From Cherax quadricarinatus (lineage: Eukaryota; Arthropoda; Malacostraca; Decapoda; Parastacidae): 64,000 nt of DNA. Of this stretch, positions 20,301-31,487 are shown in pieces. Position numbers and translations under genes: made by a program. The notes under the pieces are model-generated. The model saw only the letters and a list, made by a program, of their open reading frames with translations. It searched no databases and was not told the origin of the DNA. The DNA lies in assembly GCF_038502225.1 (NCBI RefSeq), contig NC_091312.1, forward strand, positions 30,928,817 to 30,992,816. Reading direction: 5' to 3'. Numbering within the stretch: position 1 is the stretch's first letter; each line of letters opens with the position of its first letter.

Positions 20301-21940
20301 AGGGATAATAAGCCAGGAATGGGAGACATGCCTTTCTCTGTTTCTGTAGCAGGGATGGACGGCGAGGAGTAAGAGACAAGCCTTTTTCTGTTTCTAGAGC
20401 AGGGATGGTAAGCCAGGAGTGAGAGACAAACCTTTTTCTGTTTCTAGAGCAAAGATGGTAAGCCAGGAGCATGAGACAAGTCTTTCTCTGTTTCTAGAGA
20501 AGGGATAGTGAGCCAGGAATGTGAAACAAGCCTTTCTCTGCTTCTAGTGCAGGGATAATAAGCCAGTAATGGGAGATATGCCTTTCTCTGTTTCTGTAGC
20601 AGTGATGGTGAGCCAGGAGTGTGTCGCAATCATTTCACTGTTTCTAGAGCAGAGATGGTAAGCCATGAGTCAGAGACAAGTCTTTCTCTGTTTCTAGAGA
20701 AAGGATAGTAAACCAGGAGTGTGAGACAAGCCTTTCTATGTTTCTAGAGCAAGGATAATAAGCCAAGAATTGGAGACAAGCGTTTCTCTGTTGTTGTAGC
20801 AGAGATGGTAAGCCAGGAGTGTGAGACAAGCCTTGCTCTGTTTCTAGAACAGAGATGGCAAGCCAGGAGTGTGAAAAAAGCCTTTCTCTGTTTATAGAGC
20901 AGGGATGGTCAGTCAGGAGTGAGAGACAAGCTTTTCTCTTTTCTAGAGCAGATACAGTAAGCCACTAGTGTGAGACAAGCCTTTCTCTGTTTCTAGAGCA
21001 GGGATAGTAAGCCAGGAATGAGAGACAAGTGTTTCTCTGTTTCTAGTGCAAGGACAGTAAGCTACGAGTTTGAAAGAAGTCTTTCTCTGTTTCTAGGGCA
21101 GGGACAGTATGCCAGGAGTGTGAGACAAGCCTTTGTCTGTTTCTAGAGCAGGGATAGTAAGCCAGGAGTGTGAAACAAGCCTTTCTCTGTTTCTAAGACA
21201 GGGATAATAAGCCAGGAATGGGAGACAAGCCTTTCTCTGTTTCTGTAGCAGCGATAGTAAGCCTTGGATGTGAGACAAGCCTTTCTCTGTTTCTAGAGCA
21301 TGGATGGTAAGCCAGGAGTCAGAGACAAGCCTTTCTCTGTTTCTAGTGCAGGGATGGTAAGCCTTGAGTGTGACACAAGCCTTTCTCTGTTTCTAGAGCA
21401 GGGAAGGTCAGCCAGGAGGGTGAGACAAGCCTTTCTCTGTTTCTAGAGCAGGGATGGTAATGCAGGAGTGTGAAATAAGCCTTTCTCTGTTTTTAGAGCA
21501 GGGATACTAAGCCAGGAGTGTGAGACAAGCCTTTTTCTGTTTCTATTGCAAGGGTAATAAGCCAGGAATTTGAGACAAGCCTTTCTATGTTTCTAGAGCA
21601 GGGATGGTAATCCAGGAGTGAGAGACAAGCCTTTCTTTGTTTCTAGCAGGGATGGTAAGCCAAGATGAGAGACAAGCCTTTCTTTGTTTCTAGCAGGCAT
21701 AGTAAGCCTGGAGTGTGAGACAAGTCTTTCTTTGTTTCTAACAGGGATAGTAAGCCAGGAGTGAGAGACAAGCCTTTCTTTGCTTCTAGTAGGGATAGTA
21801 AACCAGGAGCGAGAGACAAGCCATTCTCTGTTTCTAGAGCAGGGACGGTAAGCCAGCAGTCAGAGACATGCCTTTCTCAGTTTATAGAACAGGGATCGTA
21901 AGCCAGGAGTCAGAGACAAGCCTTTCTCTGTTTCTAGCAA

Positions 21941-24900
21941 GAGTGGTAAGCCAGTAGTGAGAGACAAGCCTTTCCCTTTTTCTAACTGGGATGGTAAGCC
22001 AGGAGTAAGAGACAAACATTTCTTTGTTTCCAGCAGGGATGGTAAGCCAGGCGTCAGAGACAAGCCTTTCTCTGCTTTTAGAGTAGGGATGGTAAGCCAG
22101 GAGTGAGAGGCAAGCCTTTCTCTGTTTCTAGCAGGGATAGTAAGCCAGGAATCAGAGAGAAGCCTTTCTCTGTTTCTAGCAGGGATGGCAAGCCATGAGT
22201 GAGAGACAAGCCTTTCTCTGTTTCTAGAGCATAGATGGTACGCCAGTAGTGAGAGATAAACCTTTCTTTTTTTTCTAGCAGGGATGGTAAGCCAGGAGAG
22301 AGAGACAAACATTTCTCTGTTTCTAGCAGGGATGGTAAGCAAGGAGTCAGAGACAAGCCTTTCTCTGTTTCTAGCAGGAATGGTAAGCCAGGAGTGAGAT
22401 ACAAGTGTTTCTCTGTTTCTAGAGCAGGGATAATAAGGCGGGAATTGGAGACAAGCCTTTCTCTGTTTCTGTAGCAGGGATGGTAAGCCAGGAGTGTTAG
22501 ACAAGCCTTTCTCTGTTTCTAGAGCAGGGATTTTAAGCCAGGAGTGAGACACAAGCCTTTCTCTCTTTCTAGAGCAGAGATGGTAAGCTAGGAGTGTAAG
22601 ACCAGCCTTTCTCTATTTCTAGAGTAGGGATGGTAAGCCAGGAGGGTGAGACAACCCTCTCTCTGTTTTTAGAGCAGGGATGGTAAGCGAGGAGTAAGAG
22701 ACAAGCCTTTCTCTGTTTCTAGAACAGATATGGTAAGCCAGGAGTGTGAGACAAGCCTTTCTCTGTTTCTAAAGCAGGGATGGTAAGCAAGGAGTGAGAG
22801 ACAAGCCTTTCTCTGTTTCTAGAGCAGGGATAGCAAGCCAGGAGTGTGAAACAAGCCTTTCTCTGTTTCTAGAGCAGGGATAATAAGCGAGAAATGACAG
22901 ACATGCCTTTCTCTGTTTCTGTAGCAAGGGTGGTGAGCCAGGAGTGTCAGACAAACCTTTCACTGTTTCTAGAGCAGGGATGGTATGCCAGGAATTAAAG
23001 ACAAGCATTTCTCTGTTTCTAGGGCAGGGATACTAAGCCAGGAGTGTGAGACAAACCTTTCTCTGTTTCTAGAGCAAGTATAATAAGCCAGGAATGGGAG
23101 TCAGGCCTTTCTATGTTTCTAGAGCAGGGATGGCAAGCCAGGAGTGAGATACAATCTTTTCTGTTTCTAGCAGGGATGGTAAGCCAGAAGTAAGAGACTA
23201 GCCTTTCTCTGTTTCTAGCAGGGATAGTAAGCCAGTAGTGAGACACAAGCCTTTCTCTGTTTCTAGCAGGGATAGTAAGCAAGAAGTGAGACAAAAGTCT
23301 TTCCCTGTTTCTAGCAGGGATGATAAGCCAGAAGTGAGAGACAAGCCTTTCTCTGTTTCTAGAACAGGGGTGGTAAGCCAGTAGTGTGAGACAAGCCTTT
23401 CTCTGTTTCTAAAGCAGGGATGGTAAGCCAGGAGTGAGAGACAAGCCTTTCTCTGTTTCTAGAGCAGGGATGGTAAGCCAGGAGTATGAGACATGTTTTT
23501 CTCTGTTTCTAGAGCAGGTATAGTGAGCTAGGAATGTGAAACAAGCCTTTCTCTGCTTCTAGTGCAGGGGTAATAAGCCAGTAATGGGAGAAATGCCTTT
23601 CTCTGCTTCTGTGTCAGTGATTGTGAGCCAGGAGTGTGACGCAATCATTTCTCTAGAGCAGAAATGGTAAGCAAGGAATCAGAGACAAGTCTTTCTCTGT
23701 TTCTAGAGAAAGGATAGTAAACCAGGAATGGGAGACAAGTCTTTCTCTGTTGTTGTACCAGGGATGGTAAGCCAGGAGTTTGAGACAAGCCTTTCTCTGT
23801 TTCTAGAGCAGGGATGGTAAGCCAGGAGTGTGAGACAAGCCTTTCTCTGTTTCTAGAGCAGGAATGGTCTGTCAGGAGTGAGAGACAAGCCTTTCTCTTT
23901 TCTAGAGCAGATACAGTAAGCCACTAGTGTGAGACAAGCCTTTCTTTGTTTCTAGAGCAGGGATAGTAAGCCAGGAGTGTGTGACAAGTGTTTCTCTGTT
24001 TCTAGAGCAGGGACAGTAAGCTACGAGTGTGAAACAAGTCTTTTTCTGTTTCTAGAGCAGGGACAGTATGCTAGGAGTGTGAGACAAGCCTTTCTCTGTT
24101 TCTAGAACAGGGATAGTAAGCCAGGAGTGTGAAACAAGCCTTTCTCTGTTTCTTCAGCAGCGATGGTAAGCCTGGGATGTGAGACAAGCCTTTCTCTGTT
24201 TCTAGAGCAGAGATGGTAAGCCAGGAGTCAGAGACAAGCCTTTCTCTGTTTCTAGTGCAGGGATTGTAAGCCTGGAGTGTGAGACAAGCCTTTCTCTGTT
24301 TCTTGAGCAGGGATGGTAAGGCATGAGTGTGAGATAAGCCTTTCTCTGTTTCTAAAGCAGGGATAATAAGCCAGGAATGGCAGACAAGCCTTTCTCTGTT
24401 TCTGTAGCAGGGATGGTAAGCCTGGGGTGTGAGACAAGCCTTCCTCTGTTTTTAGAGCAGGGATGGTAAGCCATGAGTGTGAGATAAGCCTTTCTCTGTT
24501 TCTAGAGAAGGGATGACAAGCCAGGAGTGTGAGAAAAGCGTTTTTCTGTTTCTAGAGCAGGGATAGTAAGCCAGGAGTGAGAGACAAGCCTTTCTCTGTT
24601 TGTAGAGCATGAGCAGTAAGCCAGAAGTGTGAGACAAGTCTTTCTCTGTTTCTAGAGGAAGGATAGCAAGCCAGGAGTGTGAAACAAGCCTTTCTCTGTT
24701 TCTAGAGCAGGGATAATAAGCCAGGAATGACAGACATGCCTTTATCTGTTTCTGTAGCAAGGATGGTGAGCCAGGAGTGTCAGAGAAACCTTTCACTGTT
24801 TCTAGAGCAGGGATGGTATGCCAGGTGTTAAAGACAAGCATTTCTCTGTTTCTTGGGCAGGGATACTAAGCCAGAAGTGTGAGACAAACCTTTCTCTGTT

Positions 24901-27900
24901 TCTAGAGCAAGTATAATAAGCCAGGAATGGGAGTCAGGCCTTTCTATGTTTCTAGAGTAGGGATGGTAAGCCAGGAGTCAGAGACAAGCCTTTCTCTATT
25001 TCTAGCAGGGATGGTAAGCCTGGAGTCAGAGACAAGCCTTTCTCTGTTTCTAGCAGGGATGGTAAGCCAGGAGTGAGATACAATCTTTTCTGTTTCTAGC
25101 AGGGATTGTAAGCTATAAGTAAGAGACTAGCCTTTCTCTGTTTCTAGCAAGAGTGGTAAGCCAGGAGTGAGAGACAAGCCTTTCTCTGTTTCTAGAGCAT
25201 AGATGGTAAGCCAGTAGTGAGAGACAAGCCTTTCCCTTTTTCTAACTGGGATGGTAAGCCAGGAGTAAGAGACAAACATTTGTTTGTTTCTAGCAGGGAT
25301 GGTATGCCAGGAGTGTGAGACAAGCCTTTCTCTGCTTTTAGAGTAGGGATTGTAAGCCAGGAGTGAGAGGCAATCCTTTCTGTTTCTAGCAGGGATAGTA
25401 AGCCAGGAATCAGAGAGAAGCCTTTCTCTGTTTCTAGCAGGGATGGCAAGCCATGAGTGAGAGACAAGCCTTTCTCTGTTTCTAGAGCATAGATGGTACG
25501 CCAGTAGTGAGAGATAAACCTTTCTTTTTTTCTAGCAGGGATGGTAAGCCAGGAGAAAGAGACAAACATTTCTCTGTTTCTAGCAGGGATGGTAAGCCAA
25601 GAGTCAGAGACAAGCCTTTCTCTGTTTCTAGCAGGAATGGTAAGCCAGGAGTGAGATACAAGTGTTTCTCTGTTTCTAGAGCAGGGATAATAAGGCAGGA
25701 ATTGGAGACAAGCCTTTCTCTGTTTCTGTAGCAGGGATGGTAAGCCAGGAGTGTTAGACAAGCCTTTCTCTGTTTCTAGAGCAGGGATGGCAAGCCAGGA
25801 GTGAGACACAAGCCTTTCTCTCTTTCTAGAGCAGAGATGGTAAGCTAGGAGTGTAAGACCAGCCTTTCTCTATTTCTAGAGTAGGGATGGTAAGCCAGGA
25901 GGGTGAGACAACCCTCTCTCTGTTTTTAGAGCAGGGATGGTAAGCGAGGAGTAAGAGACAAGCCTTTCTCTGTTTCTAGAACAGATATGGTAAGCCAGGA
26001 GTGTGAGACAAGCCTTTCTCTGTTTCTAAAGCAGGGATGGTAAGCAAGGAGTGAGAGACAATCCTTTCTCTGTTTCTAGAGCAGGGATAGCAAGCCAGGA
26101 GTGTGAAACAAGCCTTTCTCTGTTTCTAGAGCAGGGATAATAAGCGAGAAATGACAGACATGCCTTTCTCTGTTTCTGTAGCAAGGGTGGTGAGCCAGGA
26201 GTGTCAGACAAACCTTTCACTTTTTCTAGAGCAGGGATGGTATGCCAGGAATTAAAGACAAGCATTTCTCTGTTTCTAGGGCAGGGATACTAAGCCAGGA
26301 GTGTGAGACAAACCTTTCTCTGTTTCTAGAGCAAGTATAATAAGCCAGGAATGGGAGTCAGGCCTTTCTATGTTTCTAGAGCAGGGATGGCAAGCCAGGA
26401 GTGAGATACAATCTTTTCTGTTTCTAGCAGGGATGGTAAGCCAGAAGTAAGAGACTAGCCTTTCTCTGTTTCTAGCAGGGATAGTAAGCCAGTAGTGAGA
26501 CACAAGCCTTTCTCTGTTTCTAGCAGGGATAGTAAGCAAGAAGTGAGACAAAAGCCTTTCCCTGTTTCTAGCAGGGATGATAAGCCAGAAGTGAGAGACA
26601 AGCCTTTCTCTGTTTCTAGAACAGGGGTGGTAAGCCAGGAGTGTGAGACAAGCCTTTCTCTGTTTCTAAAGCAGGGATGGTAAGCCAGGAGTGAGAGACA
26701 AGCCTTTCTCTGTTTCTAGAGCAGGGATGGTAAGCCAGGAGTATGAGACAAGTTTTTCTCTGTTTCTAGAGCAGGTATAGTGAGCTAGGAATGTGAAACA
26801 AGCCTTTCTCTGCTTCTAGTGCAGGGGTAATAAGCCAGTAATGGGAGAAATGCCTTTCTCTGCTTCTGTGGCAGTGATTGTGAGCCAGGAGTGTGACGCA
26901 ATCATTTCTCTGTTTCTAGAGCAGAAATGGTAAGCCAGGAGTCAGACACAAGCCTTTCTCTGTTTCTAGAGCAAGGATAATAAGCCAGGAATGGGAGACA
27001 AGTATTTCTCTGTTGTTGTACCAGGGATGGTAAGCCAGGAGTGTGAGACAAGCCTTTCTCTGTTTCTAGAGCAGGGATGGTAAGCCAGGAGTGTGAGACA
27101 AGCCTTTCTCTGTTTCTAGAGCAGGAATGGTCAGTCAGGAGTGAGAGACAAGCCTTTCTCTTTTCTAGAGCAGATACAGTAAGCCACTAGTGTGAGACAA
27201 GCCTTTCTTTGTTTCTAGAGCAAGGATAGTAAGTCAGGAGTGTGTGACAAGTGTTTCTCTGTTTCTAGAGCAGGGACAGTAAGCTACGAGTGTGAAACAA
27301 GTCTTTTTCTGTTTCTAGAGCAGGGACAGTATGCTAGTAGTGTGAGACAAGCCTTTCTCTGTTTCTAGAACAGGGATAGTAAGCCAGGAGTGTGAAACAA
27401 GCCTTTCTCTGTTTCTTCAGCAGCGATGGTAAGCCTGGGATGTGAGACAAGCCTTTCTCTGTTTCTAGAGCAGAGATGGTAAGCCAGGAGTCAGAGACAA
27501 GCCTTTCTCTGTTTCTAGTGCAGGGATTGTAAGCCTGGAGTGTGAGACAAGCCTTTCTCTGTTTCTTGAGCAGGGATGGTAAGGCATGAGTGTGAGATAA
27601 GCCTTTCTCTGTTTCTAAAGCAGGGATAATAAGCCAGGAATGGGAGACAAGCCTTTCTCTGTTTCTGTAGCAGGGATGGTAAGCCTGGGGTGTGAGACAA
27701 GCCTTCCTCTGTTTTTAGAGCAGGGATGGTAAGCCATGAGTGTGAGATAAGCCTTTCTCTGTTTCTAGAGAAGGGATGACAAGCCAGGAGTGTGAGAAAA
27801 GCGTTTTTCTGTTTCTAGAGCAGGGATAGTAAGCCAGGAGTGAGAGACAAGCCTTTCTCTGTTTGTAGAGCATGAGCAGTAAGCCAGAAGTGTGAGACAA

Positions 27901-28405
27901 GTCTTTCTCTGTTTCTAGAGGAAGGATAGCAAGCCAGGAGTGTGAAACAAGCCTTTCTCTGTTTCTAGAGCAGGGATAATAAGCCAGGAATGACAGACAT
28001 GCCTTTATCTGTTTCTGTAGCAAGGATGGTGAGCCAGGAGTGTCAGAGAAACCTTTCACTGTTTCTAGAGCAGGGATGGTATGCCAGGTGTTAAAGACAA
28101 GCATTTCTCTGTTTCTTGGGCAGGGATACTAAGCCAGAAGTGTGAGACAAACCTTTCTCTGTTTCTAGAGCAAGTATAATAAGCCAGGAATGGGAGTCAG
28201 GCCTTTCTATGTTTCTAGAGTAGGGATGGTAAGCCAGGAGTCAGAGACAAGCCTTTCTCTATTTCTAGCAGGGATGGTAAGCCTGGAGTCAGAGACAAGC
28301 CTTTCTCTGTTTCTAGCAGGGATGGTAAGCCAGGAGTGAGATACAATCTTTTCTGTTTCTAGCAGGGATTGTAAGCTATAAGTAAGAGACTAGCCTTTCT
28401 CTGTT
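21941..28405. repeat. 3.26-kb tandem segmental duplication within the 50-bp array
   Basis: Copy 1 (about 21941-25140) and copy 2 (about 25141-28405) match unit for unit, at offset 3257 bp in the first part and 3263 bp after a 6-bp gap at about 23648. Long stretches translate identically (for example 23019-23294 against 26276-26551, and 24452-24841 against 27715-28104), whereas neighbouring 50-bp units differ clearly. Copy 2 has one extra unit near its start. A more diverged third relative is visible around 19260-21640: the series near 20480 resembles 23513, and 19266 resembles 21636. Confidence 0.88.
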
Positions 28406-28920
28406 TCTAGCAGGGATAGTAAGCCAGAAGTGAGACACAAGCCTTTCTCTGTTTCCAGCAGGGATAGTAAGCCAGAAGTGAGACAAAAGCCTTTCCCTGT
28501 TTCTAGAACAGGGGTGGTAAGCCAGGAGTCAGAGACAAGCCTTTCTCTGTTTCTGGCAGGGATTTTAAACGAGGAGTGAGAGAAAAGCCTTTCTCTGTAT
28601 TTAGCAGGGTTAGTAAGCCAGGAGTGAGAGACAAGCTTTTCTTTGTTTCCAGCAGGAAAGTTAGCCAGGAGTGAGAGACAAGCCTTTCTTTGTTTCTAGT
28701 AGGGATGGAATACCAGGAGTTAGAGACAAGCCTTTCTTTGTTTCTAGCAGGGATGGTAAGCCAAGATAAGCTTTTCTCTGTTTCTAGAGCATAGATGGTA
28801 AGCCAGTAGTGAGAGACAAGCCTTTCTCTGTTTCTTGAGCAGGGATGGTAAGCCAGGAGTGTGAGACAAGCCTTTCTCTGTTTCTTGAGCAGGGATGGTA
28901 AGCCAGGAGTGTGAGACAAG

Positions 28921-29070
28921 CCTTTCTCGGTTTCTAGAGCAGAGATGGTAAGCCAGGAGGGTGAGACAAGCCTTTCTCGGTTTCTAGAGCAGAGATGGTA
29001 AGCCAGGAGGGTGAGACAAGCCTTTCTCGGTTTCTAGAGCAGAGATGGTAAGCCAGGAGGGTGAGACAAG
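28921..29070. repeat. Three locally homogenised 50-bp units
   Basis: Three consecutive units carry the same two private variants, CTTTCTCGG and GGAGGGTGAG. This is evidence of very recent local amplification inside the array. Confidence 0.8.
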
Positions 29071-29346
29071 CCTTTCTTTGTTTCTAGAGCAGTGATGGTA
29101 AGCCACAAGTGTGAGACAAGCCTTTCTCTGTTTCTAAAGCAGGGATGGTAAGCCAGGAGTGAGAGACAAGCCTTTCTCTGTTTCTAGAGTATGGACAGTA
29201 AGCCAGGAGTATGAGATAAGTCTTTCTCTGTTTCTAGAGCATGGATAGTAAGCCAGGAGTCAAAGACAAGCCTTTCTCTGTTTCTAGAGCAGGGAGGGTA
29301 AGCTAGGAGTCAGAGACAAGCCTTTCTCTGTTTCTAGCAAGGATGG

Positions 29347-30042
29347 TGTTACAAAATAAAACGATTTCTAATAAGCATAGAGATCTCCAGTGAATATTAG
29401 AAAGGTCTGCCCTTCTAGCATCCAGCCTGTTACTGGGTTTTTGGAACAAGTAGTCCATTAGAATTCAGTAAGATTCAGTAGTGCTTCAGGATTGCAACTG
29501 GTAGGCTACTTACTAAAGAAATTAAAATTCGTTAAGCTTATTAATAATAAAATTGTCTAGGAGTATATTATTGTTACACTCCAAGTATTGTAACCACTAT
29601 TTCCTTCTGTTTAGAGAATAACAATTTTGGTCAGAGAGGTTAGGGTAATAATAGTGATCCTCCGGAATGACTAATTTTAATTAAGTATATTCATGATACA
29701 ACAAAAAGCCAGAAATAATAATATACGAATTATCGTATATAAATTAAGAATGCATGTTTGTTCTATATTGTCCAAAATATATAAGGCTTTCATTACAGAT
29801 GATTAGGAGGAGATCCTAGATATTACTTTAATGTATAAAGTCTTATTTCCCAATTGGAAGCAGTCAGAATAAAACAGAATATGTCCAGGCCGGATAATAA
29901 ACCTTGGCCCGTTACCAGAGACGAGCAGGAGTATTCTCGTTGGCTGCTTCTTCTTCATTGCTCGTCCCTCAACCTTGAGCATACAGGCCAAGTGGGTCAC
30001 GTGACGTGACTCACCAACACTCAGTAGAGTAGTTGAACATAA
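29347..30042 (-). repeat. Left part of an inferred long terminal repeat, interrupted by a LINE
   Basis: About 700 bp of AT-rich then mixed sequence with no ORF support. Together with 36084-36234 it appears to form one repeat copy related to 36253-37269. Shared anchors in the same order are TGTxAxCAAAATAA at the start, CAGAGACGA, CACGTGA, CAACAC, CAGTAG and TTGAAC. Overall identity looks low and was judged by eye. The LINE seems to have entered at TTGAAC (about 30030-30042). Confidence 0.4.
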
Positions 30043-30207
30043 AGGGGAGGGAAGGGGGGTATAACCATCGAACATCACGGCTAACCATACACCAGCACAC
30101 CGGGCGGCAGGCATGTTACTATACCATTCGCTGCCTGGATGAGGTAGAGTGCGGTCGTGCTTTGCACCCCTCTACTGTTTTCCCAGACGAGCTACTCAGC
30201 CAACAAC

Positions 30208-31477
30208 ATGGCGCCAGGTGTGCGCAGGAGAGTGAATACTGTGGGCATTGAGCTCATTAGTTGGGCTTTAACGCCTACGTCAGTTGATGTGTTATTGCCC
30301 AAAATTGTAAGAGAGACATACGGCATCAGAGACGAGGATTTGTATGGAGTGGCACTGAACGGTGTGTATAGAATATTCGTGAAGCTGCTAACTGCTCAAG
30401 TATACGAGGCGTTGGTGGATCGTTATCAAGATGTCAGCATTAACGTAACACCGGCAGTGAGGGTCAAGTTGACGAATGTTTCACGACATTATTCGTGGGT
30501 TAAGCTCCGAAACGTGCCTTTTGAGGCTGATGAAGTGGATATTCGCAATGTTTTCGAACTTATGGAACTGTACATCTAGCCCAACCTGGTAAATGGGTAA
30601 AAGGAGCTTACACAGGATATCCTGAGGGTTCTTTCAATCTCAAGATGACGCTAAGGCATCCTATACCCTCGTATGTATATCTCGACCAGTTTAGAACCCA
30701 GATAATGGTAGTGTATGCTGGGCAGAGGCGTACATGCCGACTGTGTGGCGAATATGACTATATGGCGGCAGACTGTGGCAAGCGGAATATGGCTCCTGGG
30801 CCGGCAAGGGGCGGAGCACCTGCGTATGAGAAACCGATGCCTAAGGAAGAACGGGGGCAAGGAGGAGGGCGTGGTCGCTTGTGGAGTGAAGAGGTGGTGG
30901 CTCCTGTGGAATCGGAAGGAGAAGTGGTGGTCCATGAATCACCTGGCCCATCAACAGTACAGTTGTCAAGTGAGGAGGTGCGGGTGGGCGCAGCAGTGCA
31001 AGCTATTGAGGAGGAGTTGGAGACGGTGATACAGGCTATGTTACAGTCTACGGAGGTGGAGAGTCACAGCGGGCAGGAACCTGAGATCAGGGCAGAAGGT
31101 GTGTGCAGAGGGGGGGGGGAGAGGATCAGGTGGCACCTGTGATGGACAGTGCGAGTGCCATGGAAGAACATGGAGGTGGATTAAGGGTGGTAAAGGTAGA
31201 AGTTCATTGTGCTGGCTCTCAGGACTCAGTTATGGAAACTGAGGGAGCTACAAGGAAAAGGGCAGCAATGTCAGATTCGGACGATGTTTTGACGCTGGCG
31301 CAAAGGCCAGGGAAAAAGACATGGGGTTATGGTACCCAGAGTGATTCTACGAGAGGGCCACAACAGAAGGGGGGGGGGATGGTTGGGAAGGAGGGTGGAG
31401 TGTGTGGCAAAGGCAAAGCCCAGGGGAATGGTCTGAAAGGGAAGAGTCTTGACATGAGGCGGGGAGCGAAACCTTAA
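30208..31477 (+). pseudogene. L1/Tx1-type LINE ORF1 (RNA-binding protein), frameshifted
   Basis: The natural start is probably ATG at 30208 (AACATGGCGCC). The first segment reaches a stop at about 30579. A one-base shift near 30558 reconnects it to YGTVHLAQPGKWVKG, then PEGSFNLKMTLRHPIPSYV and the zinc knuckle CRLCGEYDYMAADC, in which the expected His is Tyr. A low-complexity E/G/V-rich C-terminal part follows. It shifts frame at a 9-base G-run near 31110 and ends at TAA 31475-31477. ORF1 proteins of this clade bind element RNA and chaperone reverse transcription. This copy is broken. Confidence 0.75.
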
Positions 31478-31487
31478 ACTGGCCTCA

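Larger units (their letters stand above)
17391..29346. repeat. 50-bp minisatellite array, left block
   Basis: About 240 head-to-tail units of 50 bp, each built around AGACAAGCCTTTCTCTGTTT, then CTAGAGCAGGGATGG and TAAGCCAGGAGTGTG. A 48-bp subtype lacks the AG of CTAGAGC. Units differ typically by several substitutions. Runs of 48-bp units (for example 19280-20250 and 22030-22400) keep minus frames open with a 16-residue period (ETEKGLSLTPGLPSLL), which explains the ORFs here. No promoter, splice context or non-repeat exon was found. The array breaks at GATGG (29342-29346), where a 7.9-kb element is inserted, and resumes at 37270. Confidence 0.97.

Noticed and set aside
17676..28919. Many minus-strand ORFs with PGLPSLLETEKGLSLT-type repeats
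   Set aside because: Direct translation of 48/50-bp satellite units. Frames open and close with unit length, not with gene structure.
17391..29346. Possible CRISPR array because of regular 50-bp spacing
   Set aside because: Units are contiguous near-identical monomers without unique spacers, there are no cas genes, and the surroundings are eukaryotic.
29803..30114. 103-codon minus-strand ORF near the left end of the satellite insertion
   Set aside because: No recognisable motif, and it lies in a region I interpret as noncoding terminal repeat running up to the LINE 5' end.
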